A stretch of 64,000 nucleotides of DNA from Naasia aerilata (GCF_030296595.1 NZ_AP027731.1:2728001-2792000), one strand, 5' to 3'; positions 1 to 8,981 are shown, counted from the first letter of the stretch. Numbers and translations are program-made. The notes: generated by a model not told the origin, from the letters alone.

Positions 1-1597
1 TGCTCGCCGTGCACGATCTCGAGATCCGCATCGGAGCACGCGTCCTCATGCAGAACGTGAACTTCCGTGTCGCCGCCGGCGACAAGATCGGTCTGGTCGG
101 CCGCAATGGCGCGGGGAAGACCACGCTGACCAAGACGCTCGCGGGGAGACCCTGCCGACCGGCGGGCGCATCGACCGGTCCGGCGAGATCGGCTACCTCC
201 CTCAGGACCCGCGCTCGGGCAACCCGGAGGAGCTCGCGCGCACGCGGATCCTCGATGCTCGCGGCCTCGGCTCGCTGCTGCTCGGCATCGAGCAGGCGGG
301 GCTCGACATGGCGAGCGAGGATCCGCAGGTCGCGGACCGTGCGATGAAGAAGTACGGCAACCTCAACGACCGGTTCCTCGCGCTCGGCGGCTACGCGGCC
401 GAGGCCGAGGCGGCCTCGATCGCGAGCAACCTCAACCTGCCCGACCGCATCCTCGACCAGCCGCTCAAGACGCTCTCCGGCGGCCAGCGCCGGCGCATCG
501 AGCTCGCGCGCATCCTCTTCTCCGGCGCGGACACGATGATCCTCGACGAGCCGACCAACCACCTCGACGCGGACTCGGTCGTGTGGCTGCGGGACTTCCT
601 CAAGACTTATCCCGGCGGCGTCATCGTGATCAGCCACGACATCGAGCTGGTCGGCGAGGTCGTCAACCGCGTGTTCTACCTGGACGCGAACCGGTCGGTC
701 ATCGACATCTACAACATGGGCTGGCGGCAGTACCTCAAGCAGCGCGAGGCGGACCAGGAGCGGCGCAAGAAGGAGCGGGCGAACGCCGAGAAGAAGGCGT
801 CCGTGCTCCAGCTTCAGGCCGCCAAGTTCGGCGCCAAGGCCACCAAGGCTGCGGCCGCCCACCAGATGGTCCGCCGTGCCGAGAAGCTGCTGTCCGGGCT
901 CGAGGAGGTCCGCGTGGCCGACCGGGTCGCCAAGCTGCGGTTCCCGGATCCCGCCCCGTGCGGCCGGACGCCGCTCATGGCGAACGACCTCAGCAAGAAC
1001 TACGGCTCGCTGGAGATCTTCACGGCCGTCGACCTCGCCATCGACCGCGGGTCGAAGGTTGTCGTCCTCGGACTCAACGGCGCAGGCAAGACGACGCTGC
1101 TGCGGATCCTGGCGGGCGTCGACAAGCCGGACACGGGCGTCATCGAGGCCGGACACGGCCTCCGCATCGGCTACTACGCGCAGGAGCACGAGACGCTCGA
1201 CGTGAAGCGGTCCGTGCTCGAGAACATGATGACGGCCTCGACGACGCTCACGGAGACCGAGGCACGCCGCGTGCTCGGCTCGTTCCTGTTCACCGGCGAC
1301 GACACGAGCAAGCCGGCGGGCGTGCTGTCCGGCGGCGAGAAGACGCGGCTCGCTCTCGCCATGCTCGTGGTGTCGTCGGCGAACGTCCTGCTGCTCGACG
1401 AGCCCACCAACAACCTGGACCCCGCGAGCCGCGAGGAGATTCTGGGTGCGCTGGCCGGCTACACCGGCGCGGTCGTCCTGGTGAGCCACGACGAGGGTGC
1501 CGTGGAGGCGCTGAACCCCGAGCGCGTGCTCATCATGCCGGACGGCACCGAGGACCTCTGGACGAAGGACTACGCGGACCTCATCTCCCTCGCGTAG
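1..1597 (+). CDS. ABC-F family ATPase (5' end one base outside the window; one frameshift)
   Basis: This is a cytosolic twin-ATPase ABC-F protein with no membrane domain; the family acts on ribosomes in translation or antibiotic protection. Reading from the first base gives LAVHDLEIRIG in frame, so the true ATG most likely begins one base before the window and the protein is about 532 aa. The first domain has Walker A GRNGAGKT (about 34-41), signature LSGGQRRR and Walker B LDEPTNHLD. A charged K/E-rich linker follows, then the second domain with GLNGAGKT, LSGGEKTR and LDEPTNNLD. The frame breaks at 143-148 (GGGGAG); adding one C to give GGGCGAG restores LAGETLPTGGRI and joins both halves. The specific subfamily and ligand cannot be named. 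Confidence 0.9.
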   Translation, partial: ARRARSRDPHRSTRPHAERELPCRRRRQDRSGRPQWRGEDHADQDARGETLPTGGRIDRSGEIGYLPQDPRSGNPEELARTRILDARGLGSLLLGIEQAGLDMASEDPQVADRAMKKYGNLNDRFLALGGYAAEAEAASIASNLNLPDRILDQPLKTLSGGQRRRIELARILFSGADTMILDEPTNHLDADSVVWLRDFLKTYPGGVIVISHDIELVGEVVNRVFYLDANRSVIDIYNMGWRQYLKQREADQERRKKERANAEKKASVLQLQAAKFGAKATKAAAAHQMVRRAEKLLSGLEEVRVADRVAKLRFPDPAPCGRTPLMANDLSKNYGSLEIFTAVDLAIDRGSKVVVLGLNGAGKTTLLRILAGVDKPDTGVIEAGHGLRIGYYAQEHETLDVKRSVLENMMTASTTLTETEARRVLGSFLFTGDDTSKPAGVLSGGEKTRLALAMLVVSSANVLLLDEPTNNLDPASREEILGALAGYTGAVVLVSHDEGAVEALNPERVLIMPDGTEDLWTKDYADLISLA

Positions 1598-1610
1598 CGC
1601 TCCGCATGCC

Positions 1611-1671
1611 GCCGAGGTGGCACTTGTTGTCGCTTCAGCGCCGAGGTGACAGCAACGACTGCCACCTCGGC
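1611..1671. repeat. inverted repeat, GCCGAGGTGGCA family, copy 1
   Basis: The arms GCCGAGGTGGCA (1611-1622) and TGCCACCTCGGC (1660-1671) pair perfectly over 12 bp. The interior holds a further imperfect match and a second GCCGAGGTG. It lies 13 bp after the ABC-F stop, so it could also serve as a terminator. A second copy is at 2294-2352. Confidence 0.8.
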
Positions 1672-1695
1672 GGTGCTGGAGGCCGCGGGCACGAG

Positions 1696-1752
1696 CGACT
1701 TGCCACAGAATCACGGTTGCGAGGCCTCGAAGCGTGATTCTCTGGCAAGTCG
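1696..1752. repeat. inverted repeat, CGACTTGCCA family
   Basis: The arms 1696-1715 and 1733-1752 match at 19 of 20 positions (CGACTTGCCACAGAATCACG against its complement). The 17-nt loop contains the palindrome AGGCCT. No second copy was seen in the window. Confidence 0.8.
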
Positions 1753-1987
1753 TGCGTCCCGCGATGCGCCCGACCTGTGCGGACGGTCGGACGGAGCGAC
1801 CGACCTCGTAACGGCGTGCTGGTCGGGCTTAAGACGCCGCGCCATGCGGCCCCCACCCGTACCGCTCCGCCGGCATGGGGGTCGATGCCACCGAGCGCAC
1901 CCCGACGCACCGAGCGCGCGGCCTTCCCGTCGAGCGCACCCCGTGCCACCGAGCGCACCCCGTATACGCGGTACGCTCGGTGCTTCG

Positions 1988-2160
1988 GGGCGCGCTCGAT
2001 GCAGCGCATGCGTGCTCGGCGTCTCAGGGCGCGCTCGATGAGCGGACGCGCACGCTCGTCGTCATGGGGCGCCCTCGATGAGCGGGCGCGCACGCTCGGC
2101 GTCACGGGGCGCGCTCGATGCAGCGCATGCGCGCTCGGCGTCACGGGGCGCGCCCGGCAC
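1988..2160. repeat. 39-40 bp tandem repeat array, about 4.4 copies
   Basis: Units begin with GGGCGCGCTCGATG or a close variant at 1988, 2027, 2067, 2107 and 2146, spaced 39, 40, 40 and 39 bp. The last is partial. Units alternate between two tails (CAGCGCATGCG and AGCGGACGCGC types), so the array may have grown by duplicating a two-unit block. Upstream, 1880-1985 carries the inverted GAGCGCACCCCG motif, so the whole block can fold back. There is no spacer structure as in CRISPR. Confidence 0.75.
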
Positions 2161-2293
2161 AGCGCCAACGCGACGTGCGCACGAAAGCCGACCATCCGCC
2201 CATCGTCTTAAGCCACCACCCGGCGCCCACCGGAGAATTCGGTCGCTCTTCCAGGACCGCCCAAGGACCAGGGGCGCTTCGCCCTCACTCCCT

Positions 2294-2352
2294 GCCGAAG
2301 TGGCACTTGTTGTCCCTTCCGCGCCGAGGTGGCAGCAACAACTGCCACCTCG
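2294..2352. repeat. inverted repeat, GCCGAGGTGGCA family, copy 2
   Basis: This is a second copy of the element at 1611-1671, with the shared core TGGCACTTGTTGTC and GCCGAGGTGGCAGCAAC. Its right arm ends 8 bp before the SURF1 stop, so the two copies bracket the gap, one beside each convergent gene end. Confidence 0.75.
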
Positions 2353-2360
2353 CGTGATCC

Positions 2361-3200
2361 TCAGCGGGCGGCGTCCAGGAGCTCGTCCTCCTCGTCCGCG
2401 TCGGTGCGGCGGGCGGTGCGCCGCGCGGCCCGGGCCGCGGCCTTGCGCTGCTCATCCGGGTCGTCGGAGTTGCGGTACCGGTACTCCTGGCGGATCGCGA
2501 ACACGAGGCCGCAGAACCCCAGCAGGGCGAACGCGACCCACTGGAACGCATAGGAGAGGTGCGGGCCCTCGTCGAGTTCCGGTCGCGCCGCAGGGAGCGG
2601 ACGCTCGGCCGGCGCGGGATCCTCATGGGCCAGCAGTCCGTACGCGCTCGGCTCGATCGGCTCGTCGAGGAGCCGCGACACCTCGCTCAGCTGGATGGAG
2701 GCCAGGACGCCGCTCGACGTCGTGCCGCCGGGCACGCTGGGCTCGCCCGCCTTGAGCCGCGCGACGACGGTCACGGTGCCCTCCGGCGGCGCGGGCACGG
2801 CGTCCGGGGCAGCCGGATCGGAGCCGATCGGCACCCAGCCGCGGTCGACGAGGAAGATGCGGCCGCTATCGGCCTGGAACGGCACGAGCACCTCGAAGCC
2901 GGACTCGCCGTCTCTCGGCCGGTTGCGGACGAGCAGCTGGTTCTCGGTCTGGTACTCGCCGGTGAGCGCGACCGGCTGCCACTCGTCGCTCTCCCGGTAG
3001 CTGCCGGGCTCCTCGAGCAGGTCCTCGAGTGGCACGGGCGCCGCGTCGTAGTTGTTCTGGATGCGCGAGATCTCGGCGACCTTCTCGTCGTGGCGCGCGA
3101 GCTGCCACTCGGCCAGCCCCACGCAGCCGGCCGCGAAGAGCAGGACGAGCAGCAGGTAGCGGAACCAGCGCGCGGACAGCACGAACCGCCAGCGGCTCAC
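2361..3200 (-). CDS. SURF1 family cytochrome oxidase biogenesis protein
   Basis: This 279-aa membrane protein matches the SURF1 family, which helps insert heme a into aa3-type cytochrome oxidase. An N-terminal transmembrane helix lies at about 12-30 and a second near 217-240, with an extracytoplasmic domain between them. This hairpin layout is typical of SURF1. The C-terminal tail is rich in R, A, D and E. The GTG start overlaps the stop of the preceding small gene (GTGA), so the two are translationally coupled. The cluster DUF3099, small protein, SURF1 beside fabG is a familiar actinobacterial arrangement. Confidence 0.9.
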   Translation of the reverse strand: MSRWRFVLSARWFRYLLLVLLFAAGCVGLAEWQLARHDEKVAEISRIQNNYDAAPVPLEDLLEEPGSYRESDEWQPVALTGEYQTENQLLVRNRPRDGESGFEVLVPFQADSGRIFLVDRGWVPIGSDPAAPDAVPAPPEGTVTVVARLKAGEPSVPGGTTSSGVLASIQLSEVSRLLDEPIEPSAYGLLAHEDPAPAERPLPAARPELDEGPHLSYAFQWVAFALLGFCGLVFAIRQEYRYRNSDDPDEQRKAAARAARRTARRTDADEEDELLDAAR

Positions 3201-3427
3201 GACCGGGCCTCCGGAACTGCGTCGACCACCTCGACCGGGAAGTCACGAGCGGCGAGGTAGTCCCGCAGGTAGTCGCGGTGCTCCTCGCACGCGAGCCACA
3301 CCTTCCGCCGCGAGGCGTCGTGGATGCGCGGGTTGCGCCACTCGACACGGGCGGTCGCGGGGGAGGAGCAGCCCGCACGCGAGCAGACGAGCGGCTCTCT
3401 GGCTTCCCCGGACGAGGCGCCGCTCAC
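3197..3427 (-). CDS. conserved small protein with a paired-cysteine motif
   Basis: This 76-aa cytosolic protein starts at a GTG that overlaps the DUF3099 stop (GTGA) and ends overlapping the SURF1 start (GTGA). It carries CSRAGC near the N-terminus and WLACEEHRDYLRDYL further on, so two cysteines plus a Cys/His pair could bind a metal; that is an inference. Relatives are common as uncharacterised proteins in Microbacteriaceae. I do not know its function. Its coupling to SURF1 suggests, but does not show, a link to respiratory-chain assembly. Confidence 0.75.
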   Translation of the reverse strand: MSGASSGEAREPLVCSRAGCSSPATARVEWRNPRIHDASRRKVWLACEEHRDYLRDYLAARDFPVEVVDAVPEARS

Positions 3428-3741
3428 GACGCCTGCGGGCGCTCGGTCCGCTCGTCGCCGATGCTCGTCGGCGGCAGGGGGATGATCGCGCCCGGGCGCA
3501 GCACCGGCGCCGCCTGCTCCGGCTTCGAGTGCACGTTGGCGATGACCACCGCGAAGTAGGGGAGGACGATCGCTCCGACGATGGCGACGGCCATCCACCA
3601 CCCCTGCACGAACAGCAGGGAGACGACGCAGAGCGTCCGGATCGTCATCGCGATCGTGTACTTGAGCACACGCGAGCGCCGCTCCTGGTCGGGTGACTGG
3701 GGGAGCGAGGTGATCGACTGTGTATCCGTGCGCTTGCTCAT
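3424..3741 (-). CDS. DUF3099 family membrane protein
   Basis: This 105-aa protein has a polar N-terminus, two hydrophobic segments (about 30-46 and 48-68) and a proline-rich tail, as in DUF3099. No function is known for the family. It is the first gene of the minus-strand operon leading to SURF1. A candidate -10 box TAGTGT lies at 3759-3754, 12 nt before the ATG, in the space shared with divergent fabG. Confidence 0.8.
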   Translation of the reverse strand: MSKRTDTQSITSLPQSPDQERRSRVLKYTIAMTIRTLCVVSLLFVQGWWMAVAIVGAIVLPYFAVVIANVHSKPEQAAPVLRPGAIIPLPPTSIGDERTERPQAS

Positions 3742-3812
3742 CGGCTGGGCTCAACACTACGCCGCCGAATCCGGCCATAGGCTGGGTGTCCAGGCCGAGA
3801 CGAGGAGTGCGT

Positions 3813-4523
3813 GTGACCGTCAGGACGGTTCTCATCACCGGGGGCAACCGGGGAATCGGATACGCGATCGCCGAGGAGTTCGTCCGTCGCGGCGACCGGG
3901 TCGCCGTCACCTCCCGGTCCGGCATGGGCGGTCCGGAGGGCGCCCTCACCGTCGCCGCGGACGTCACCGATGCGGCGAGCGTCGACGCCGCCTTCACCCA
4001 GGTGGAGGCGGAGCTCGGTCCCGTCGAGGTGGTTGTCGCCAACGCGGGCATCACCAAGGACACTCTGCTGATGCGCATGGCGGAGGAGGACTTCACCTCC
4101 GTGCTGAACACCAACCTCACGGGTGCCTTCCGGGTCGTCAAGCGCGCGTCCAAGGGGATGCTCAAGGCCCGCTTCGGCCGCGTGGTCCTGATCTCGAGCG
4201 TGGTCGGACTCTTCGGCGGCGCCGGCCAGGTGAACTACTCGTCGTCGAAGTCCGCGCTGGTCGGGATGGCGCGCTCCCTCACGCGTGAGCTCGGCGCCCG
4301 CGGCATCACCGCCAACGTGGTCGCTCCCGGCTTCATCGAGACGGAGATGACGGCGGCGCTGCCCGAGGCTCAGCAGGCCGAGTACAAGAAGTCGATTCCG
4401 GCGGGGCGCTTCGCATCCGCGGACGAGGTCGCGAAGGTCGTCGCCTGGATCGCCTCGGACGACGCGGCCTACGTCTCGGGTGCCGTGATCCCGGTTGACG
4501 GCGGCCTCGGCATGGGGCACTGA
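3813..4523 (+). CDS. fabG: 3-oxoacyl-ACP reductase (short-chain dehydrogenase)
   Basis: This 236-aa cytosolic short-chain dehydrogenase is predicted to reduce 3-oxoacyl-ACP with NADPH in fatty-acid elongation. It has the cofactor loop TGGNRGIG near the N-terminus, NAG at the end of strand 4, the catalytic Ser in ISSVVG, and YSSSK carrying the catalytic Tyr and Lys. The C-terminal PVDGGLGMGH is typical of actinobacterial FabG. I chose GTG 3813 because the family starts just before VRTVLITGG. A TAGGCT -10 box at 3778-3783 and the purine-rich GAGGAG before the start support a leadered transcript. Confidence 0.9.
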   Translation: MTVRTVLITGGNRGIGYAIAEEFVRRGDRVAVTSRSGMGGPEGALTVAADVTDAASVDAAFTQVEAELGPVEVVVANAGITKDTLLMRMAEEDFTSVLNTNLTGAFRVVKRASKGMLKARFGRVVLISSVVGLFGGAGQVNYSSSKSALVGMARSLTRELGARGITANVVAPGFIETEMTAALPEAQQAEYKKSIPAGRFASADEVAKVVAWIASDDAAYVSGAVIPVDGGLGMGH

Positions 4524-4566
4524 GCCGCACTCATCCCGCACCGTCAACAGGCGGCGAACGCCGAAG

Positions 4567-4578
4567 GGCGGGCCCGCC
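4567..4578. terminator. candidate bidirectional terminator between fabG and serB
   Basis: GGCGGGCCCGCC is a perfect GC-rich palindrome in the 58-bp convergent gap. The lack of a loop and of a T tract makes this weak. Confidence 0.35.
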
Positions 4579-4581
4579 TCC

Positions 4582-5204
4582 TCAGCCGCGCAGGCCCAGC
4601 AGGGGCAGCAGCATGCTGAGGTCCCGCTCATCCAGGAGGATGTCCGCGACGTCCCGCACGGGCGCCTTGGCGTCGAAGCCGACCGACAGGCCGCACACCG
4701 CCATCATCGGGAGGTCGTTGGCGCCGTCGCCGACCGCGACCGTGCAGTCGAGCGGGATGCCGGCCTCGTCGGCCCACTCCATGAGCGTGGCCGCCTTCGC
4801 CGCCGCGTCGACCACCTCGCCGGACACCCGCCCGGTCAGCCGCCCGTCGGCGACCTCCAGCCGGTTGGCGCGCCAGCGGTCGAGTCCCAGCCCCTCGGCC
4901 AGCGGATCGAGGACCTCGTGGAAGCCGCCCGACACCGTCCCGACGAGCCCGCCCGCGGCGTGCACGGCGGCGATGAGCTCCGGCACCCCCGCGTGACCGT
5001 CAGACGACCGCGGACGTCGTCGAAGACGGAGACCGGGAGCCCCTTCAGGGTCGCGACCCGCTCGCGCAGGCTGTGCTCGAAGTCGAGCTCACCCTGCATC
5101 GCGCGCTCGGTGATGTCCGCGACCCGCTCGAGGCTGCCCGCGGCCTCGGCGAGGAGCTCGATGACCTCGTTCTCGATGAGGGTCGAGTCGACATCGAGCA
5201 CCAC
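4582..5204 (-). CDS. serB: phosphoserine phosphatase (one frameshift)
   Basis: This is a HAD-superfamily phosphatase that makes serine from phosphoserine. The nucleophile motif DVDSTLIE lies at the N-terminus, SGGF with the conserved serine near the middle, and GDGANDLPM is the metal-binding motif III. The length is about 207 aa, shorter than SerB with ACT domains. The frame breaks in the C run at 4986-4990; one added base restores RLTVTR(G/A)VPELIAAVHAAG. The GTG at 5204 is the first usable start; an ATG-type start further upstream was not found. It lies right after glgC on the same strand. Confidence 0.85.
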
Positions 5205-5218
5205 CAGGTGCCGGGCTG

Positions 5219-6459
5219 CTACGCGGATACCCGCTCTCCCTTGCCCACCACGGTGATCCCCGTGTCGGTCACCGTGAACCCGCGCTCACGGTCGCGCTCC
5301 GCGTCGATGCCGATGCGGGCACCGGCCTCGACGTAGACGTTCTTGTCCAGGATCGTCCGGGAGACGACGGCGCCGGGTCCGACCCGTGCGCGGTCGAAGA
5401 GCACGGAGTCGGTCACGACCGCGCCCGACTCGATGATCGACCAGGGCCCGAGGACGCTGCGCTCGACGCGCGCTCCCGAGATGACGGAGCCGAGCGAGAC
5501 GATCGAGTCGACCATGGTGCCGGTGTTGCCGTGCGAGTCGCGGACCAGCTTCGCCGGCGGCGAGTTGACCTGCTGGGTGTAGATCGGCCAGTCCTGGTTG
5601 TACAGGTTGAAGACGGGCAGCGCAGCGATGAGGTCCTGGTGGGCCTCGAAGAACGACTCGATGGTTCCCACGTCGCGCCAGTAGAAGCGGTCGCGGTCGG
5701 TCGCGCCCGGCACGACGTTGCGGTTGAGGTCGTAGACCGCCGCGTTCTGCTGCCGGACGAAGGCGGGGATGATGTCGCCGCCCATGTCGTGGTTCGAGCC
5801 CTCGAGGGTGGAGTCGGCACGCACCGCGTCGATGAGCGCATCCGTGTTGAAGACGTAGTTGCCCATCGAGGCGAGGACCTCGTCGGGGAGTCGGCCAGCC
5901 CGCGCGCGTTCTTCGGCTTCTCGAGGAACTTCGAGATGCGCGTGGGGCGGCGCTGGTTCGTCTGGATCACGCCGAACTGGTCGGCGAGCGACAGCGGCTG
6001 GCGGATCGCGGCGACCGTCACGCCCATGCCGGATTCGACATGTGCATCGATCATCTGATCGAAGTCCATGCGGTAGACGTGATCGGCGCCGACCACGACA
6101 ACGATGTCGGGCTCCTCATCGTTGATGAGGTTGAGGCTCTGCAGGATCGCGTCGGCGGACCCGGTGTACCAGCGCTTGCCGAGCCGCTGCTGCGCGGGCA
6201 CGGAGGCGACGTACGAGTTGAGGAGGCCCGACAGGCGCCACGTCTCGGCGATGTGCCGGTCGAGGCTGTGCGACTTGTACTGGGTGAGCACCACGATCTG
6301 CGTGATGCCGGAGTTGATGAGGTTCGACAGCGCGAAGTCCACGAGGCGGTACGTCCCGCCGAAGGGGACCGCCGGCTTGGCACGGTCGGCGGTCAATGGC
6401 ATCAGCCGCTTCCCTTCACCGCCTGCGAGAACGATGCCGAAAATCTTCTTCGATGCCAT
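5219..6459 (-). CDS. glgC: glucose-1-phosphate adenylyltransferase (one frameshift)
   Basis: This enzyme makes ADP-glucose from ATP and glucose-1-phosphate for glycogen synthesis. The N-terminus carries the nucleotidyltransferase loop [11 protein letters not shown] and [11 protein letters not shown], then GTADA-like ([11 protein letters not shown]) and GADHVYRMD. The C-terminal part has left-handed beta-helix repeats. The full length is about 413 aa, normal for bacterial GlgC. The frame breaks at 5885-5890 (GGGGAG on the plus strand); adding one C restores [17 protein letters not shown]. It is divergent from the glycogen synthase gene, and both have leaderless-type promoters in the 154-bp gap. 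Confidence 0.92.
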
Positions 6460-6465
6460 GGCATC

Positions 6466-6471
6466 ACCCTA
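6466..6471 (-). promoter_or_regulatory. -10 box of glgC (leaderless type)
   Basis: TAGGGT lies 6 nt before the glgC ATG, so transcription is predicted to begin at or near the start codon. Confidence 0.6.
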
Positions 6472-6601
6472 CTGGTGGGCGCCCCCGCTCCGGAACGGCC
6501 GCCGCCCCCTCGGCGACGTCCCCTTCCGAGGGGCGGGAAGGGCGCCGCTGCGGCGCTCGCGCGACGTCGCGCAACCCGTGCGGCGCGTGAACCCAGGGGA
6601 C

Positions 6602-6607
6602 TACCGT
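6602..6607 (+). promoter_or_regulatory. -10 box of glycogen synthase gene (leaderless type)
   Basis: TACCGT lies 6 nt before GTG 6614, with no Shine-Dalgarno sequence between them. Confidence 0.6.
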
Positions 6608-6613
6608 GGCATT

Positions 6614-7804
6614 GTGCGAGTCGATCTGCTGACCAGGGAGTATCCGCCGGAGGTCTACGGCGGAGCGGGTGTCCACGTGGCCGAGCTGGTCCGGGCGATG
6701 CGCGGGGACATCGAGGTGGTGGTCCGTGCGTTCGGCAAGCCCCGCGACGAGCCCGGCACCTTCGCCTACGGCGTCCCGCAGGAGCTGTCCTCCGCGAACC
6801 CCACGCTGGGCACCCTCGGCGTGGACCTGCAGATGGCCGCCGACGCCGCCGGCGCCGACCTGGTCCACTCCCACACCTGGTACGCGAATGCCGCGGGGCG
6901 GATCGCCTCGCTGCTGCACGGCATCCCGCACGTGCTCACGGCGCACAGCCTCGAGCCGCTGCGACCGTGGAAGGCCGAGCAGCTGGGCGGCGGCTACCGG
7001 GTCTCGAGCTGGATCGAGCGAGAGGCCTTCGAGACGGCCGACGCCGTCATCGCGGTCAGCGAGGGCATGCGCCGGGACATCCTGCGCTCCTATCCCGCGC
7101 TCGACGAGAGCCGCGTCTCGGTCATCTACAACGGCATCGACCTGGACGAGTGGCGTCCCAGCCACGACGACCAGCTGCTCCGCGAGCTCGGCGTCGACCC
7201 GGATCGCCCGTCCGTCGTCTTCGTCGGCCGGATCACCCGGCAGAAGGGCCTGCCGTACCTGCTGCGGGCGGCCCGGCAGCTCCCGCCTGAGGTTCAGCTG
7301 GTGCTGTGCGCGGGCGCACCGGACACCCCCGAGATCATGGCCGAGGTGAGCGGGGCGGTGAAGGCGCTGCAGCAGGAGCGAACAGGTGTCGTCTGGCTCG
7401 ACCGGCTGCTCAGCCGCACGGAGCTGACGACGATCCTCACGGCGGCCACGACGTTCGTGTGCCCGTCCGTCTACGAGCCTCTCGGCATCGTGAACCTCGA
7501 GGCCATGGCGTGCGGCGCCGCGGTGGTCGGCACCGCCACGGGCGGCATCCCCGAGGTCGTCGACGACGGCGTCACCGGCCGGCTCGTGCCCATCGAGCAA
7601 CTGCAGGACGGCACCGGGACACCGGTCGATCCGGACCGGTTCGTCGCCGATCTGGCGGCCACTCTGACCGAGGTCGTCTCGGATCCGGAAGCCGCCCGCC
7701 GCTACGGAGAGGCGGGCCGACGACGCGCTGAGGAGCACTTCGGCTGGGGCCGGATCGCCGAGGAGACGCGGGCCCTCTACGCCACGGTTCTCGCCGGTCG
7801 CTGA
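6614..7804 (+). CDS. glgA: glycogen synthase, actinobacterial GT4 type
   Basis: This 396-aa GT-B glycosyltransferase belongs to the actinobacterial glycogen synthase group (also called GlgM where it makes maltose-1-phosphate). It should use ADP-glucose supplied by GlgC. Seen are the N-terminal TREYPPEVYGGAGVHV loop, HSHTWYAN, VLTAHSLEP, YNGIDLDEW, FVGRITRQKG, and the donor-site stretch PSVYEPLGIVNLEAMA with EPLGIVNLE typical of GT4/GT5. GTG 6614 is supported by the -10 box 6 nt upstream. Whether the in vivo product is an alpha-glucan or maltose-1-phosphate cannot be told here. Confidence 0.9.
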   Translation: MRVDLLTREYPPEVYGGAGVHVAELVRAMRGDIEVVVRAFGKPRDEPGTFAYGVPQELSSANPTLGTLGVDLQMAADAAGADLVHSHTWYANAAGRIASLLHGIPHVLTAHSLEPLRPWKAEQLGGGYRVSSWIEREAFETADAVIAVSEGMRRDILRSYPALDESRVSVIYNGIDLDEWRPSHDDQLLRELGVDPDRPSVVFVGRITRQKGLPYLLRAARQLPPEVQLVLCAGAPDTPEIMAEVSGAVKALQQERTGVVWLDRLLSRTELTTILTAATTFVCPSVYEPLGIVNLEAMACGAAVVGTATGGIPEVVDDGVTGRLVPIEQLQDGTGTPVDPDRFVADLAATLTEVVSDPEAARRYGEAGRRRAEEHFGWGRIAEETRALYATVLAGR

Positions 7805-7830
7805 CGCCGGGGAGGCCCGGGGCGAGCGGA

Positions 7831-7836
7831 TAGGGT
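7831..7836 (+). promoter_or_regulatory. -10 box of the ABC ATPase gene (leaderless type)
   Basis: TAGGGT lies 7 nt before ATG 7844, and no ribosome binding site lies between them. Confidence 0.6.
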
Positions 7837-7843
7837 TGATTTC

Positions 7844-8626
7844 ATGACCACCGTGCTCGAGCTGTCCGACGTGTCGGTGACCCGTGAGGGCACCACCATC
7901 CTCGACTCGGTCAACTGGTCCGTCGACAGCTCCGAGCGCTGGGTGATCCTCGGTCCGAACGGCGCGGGGAAGACGACGCTGCTGCAGATCGCGGCGGCCT
8001 TTCTGCACCCGAGCCGGGGCACCGCGGTCGTGCTCGACCAGCGCATCGGCGGAACCGATCTGTTCGAGCTGCGTCCGCGCATCGGCTTCGCGTCCACCGC
8101 GATGGCCCGGCGCATCCCCGCCTCCGAGACGGTCCTCGACGTCGTCCTCACCGCCGCGTACTCGGTGACGGGACGCTGGAACGAGCAGTACGAGGACCTC
8201 GACGTGCGTCGCGCCCAGCGCGTGCTCGCCGAGTGGAAGCTCGGGCACCTGGAGAGCAGGCGCTTCGGCGAGCTGAGCGACGGCGAGCAGAAGCGCGTTC
8301 AGATCGCCCGCGCCGTCATGACGGATCCGGAGCTGCTGCTCCTCGACGAGCCCGCCGCGAGCCTCGACCTCGGTGCGCGGGAAGAGCTCGTCCAGCTCCT
8401 CGGCGGCTACGCGAGCTCGCCGTTCGCGCCCGGCATCATCATGGTGACGCACCACGTCGAGGAGATTCCGCGCGGCTTCACGCATGCGCTGCTCCTCGCC
8501 AACGGCGGCGTCGTCGCCGCTGGTTCCCTCGGCGACGTCCTCACCTCCGAGCAGCTGTCGCAGACGTTCGGGCTCGGCCTGGAGGTCCAGGAGACCGAGG
8601 GGCGCTTCACCGCTCGAGCCGTCTAG
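7844..8626 (+). CDS. ABC transporter-type ATP-binding protein
   Basis: This 260-aa single nucleotide-binding domain has Walker [10 protein letters not shown] (about 46-54), signature ELSDGEQKR with D in place of the usual second G, Walker [11 protein letters not shown] and the switch histidine in VTHHVEEIP. No permease gene is adjacent, so its partner is unknown. The modified signature and the missing permease resemble YlmA/ModF-like orphan ATPases common in actinobacteria. The downstream neighbour is ribosomal protein L31 in the same direction, which gives no clear functional hint. Confidence 0.85.
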   Translation: MTTVLELSDVSVTREGTTILDSVNWSVDSSERWVILGPNGAGKTTLLQIAAAFLHPSRGTAVVLDQRIGGTDLFELRPRIGFASTAMARRIPASETVLDVVLTAAYSVTGRWNEQYEDLDVRRAQRVLAEWKLGHLESRRFGELSDGEQKRVQIARAVMTDPELLLLDEPAASLDLGAREELVQLLGGYASSPFAPGIIMVTHHVEEIPRGFTHALLLANGGVVAAGSLGDVLTSEQLSQTFGLGLEVQETEGRFTARAV

Positions 8627-8643
8627 GCTCGCGCTTCCTCTGC

Positions 8644-8649
8644 TATCCT
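8644..8649 (+). promoter_or_regulatory. candidate -10 box of rpmE2
   Basis: TATCCT lies 66 nt before the L31 start. The resulting leader contains the small hairpin GGCCCTTCGGCC. No Zur-type operator was recognised. Confidence 0.4.
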
Positions 8650-8715
8650 TGTCTGTCGGCCCTTCGGCCAGAGATTTCCCGTTTCCCCTCCATCCAGATC
8701 CAGAGGTTCGTCGTC

Positions 8716-8967
8716 ATGAAGTCCGCCATTCACCCCGAGTACGCCCCCGTCGTCTTCCGCGATCTCGCGTCCGGCGAGAGCTTCCTCACGCGGTCGACCG
8801 TCTCGAGCGGCAAGACGATCGAGTGGGAGGACGGCAACACCTATCCCGTCATCGACGTCGAGATCTCCTCCGCCTCGCACCCCTTCTACACGGGCAAGCA
8901 GCGGATCATGGACTCCGCCGGCCGCGTCGAGAAGTTCAACTCGCGCTACAAGAACTTCGGCAAGTAA
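8716..8967 (+). CDS. rpmE2: 50S ribosomal protein L31 type B
   Basis: This 83-aa protein matches L31 type B, with MKSAIHPEY at the start and HPFYTGKQ followed by KFNSRY at the end. It has no cysteine at all, so it is the zinc-independent form that can replace the zinc-binding L31 when zinc is scarce. That role is known for the family and is not shown here. A strong hairpin terminator follows at 8982-9012. Confidence 0.95.
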   Translation: MKSAIHPEYAPVVFRDLASGESFLTRSTVSSGKTIEWEDGNTYPVIDVEISSASHPFYTGKQRIMDSAGRVEKFNSRYKNFGK

Positions 8968-8981
8968 GCCGCACCACGTTT

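Larger units (their letters stand above)
1598..2360. other. 760-bp noncoding gap filled with repeats
   Basis: This gap between the convergent ABC-F and SURF1 genes has no credible gene. Open frames across it translate to low-complexity R/A/H/P strings that simply read through repeats. It holds two copies of a GAGGTGGCA palindrome, one CGACTTGCCA palindrome, inverted GAGCGCACCCCG motifs around 1880-1985 and a 39-40 bp tandem array. Nothing recognisable was seen in 2190-2290. Confidence 0.8.

Noticed and set aside
1988..2160. Tandem array considered as a CRISPR array
   Set aside because: Units are contiguous 39-40 bp repeats without distinct spacers, and no cas genes lie in the window.
1635..2195. 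A 186-aa minus-strand open frame and overlapping plus-strand frames in the first gap
   Set aside because: They are translations of the tandem and inverted repeats, very rich in R, A, H and P, with no family resemblance and no ribosome binding site.
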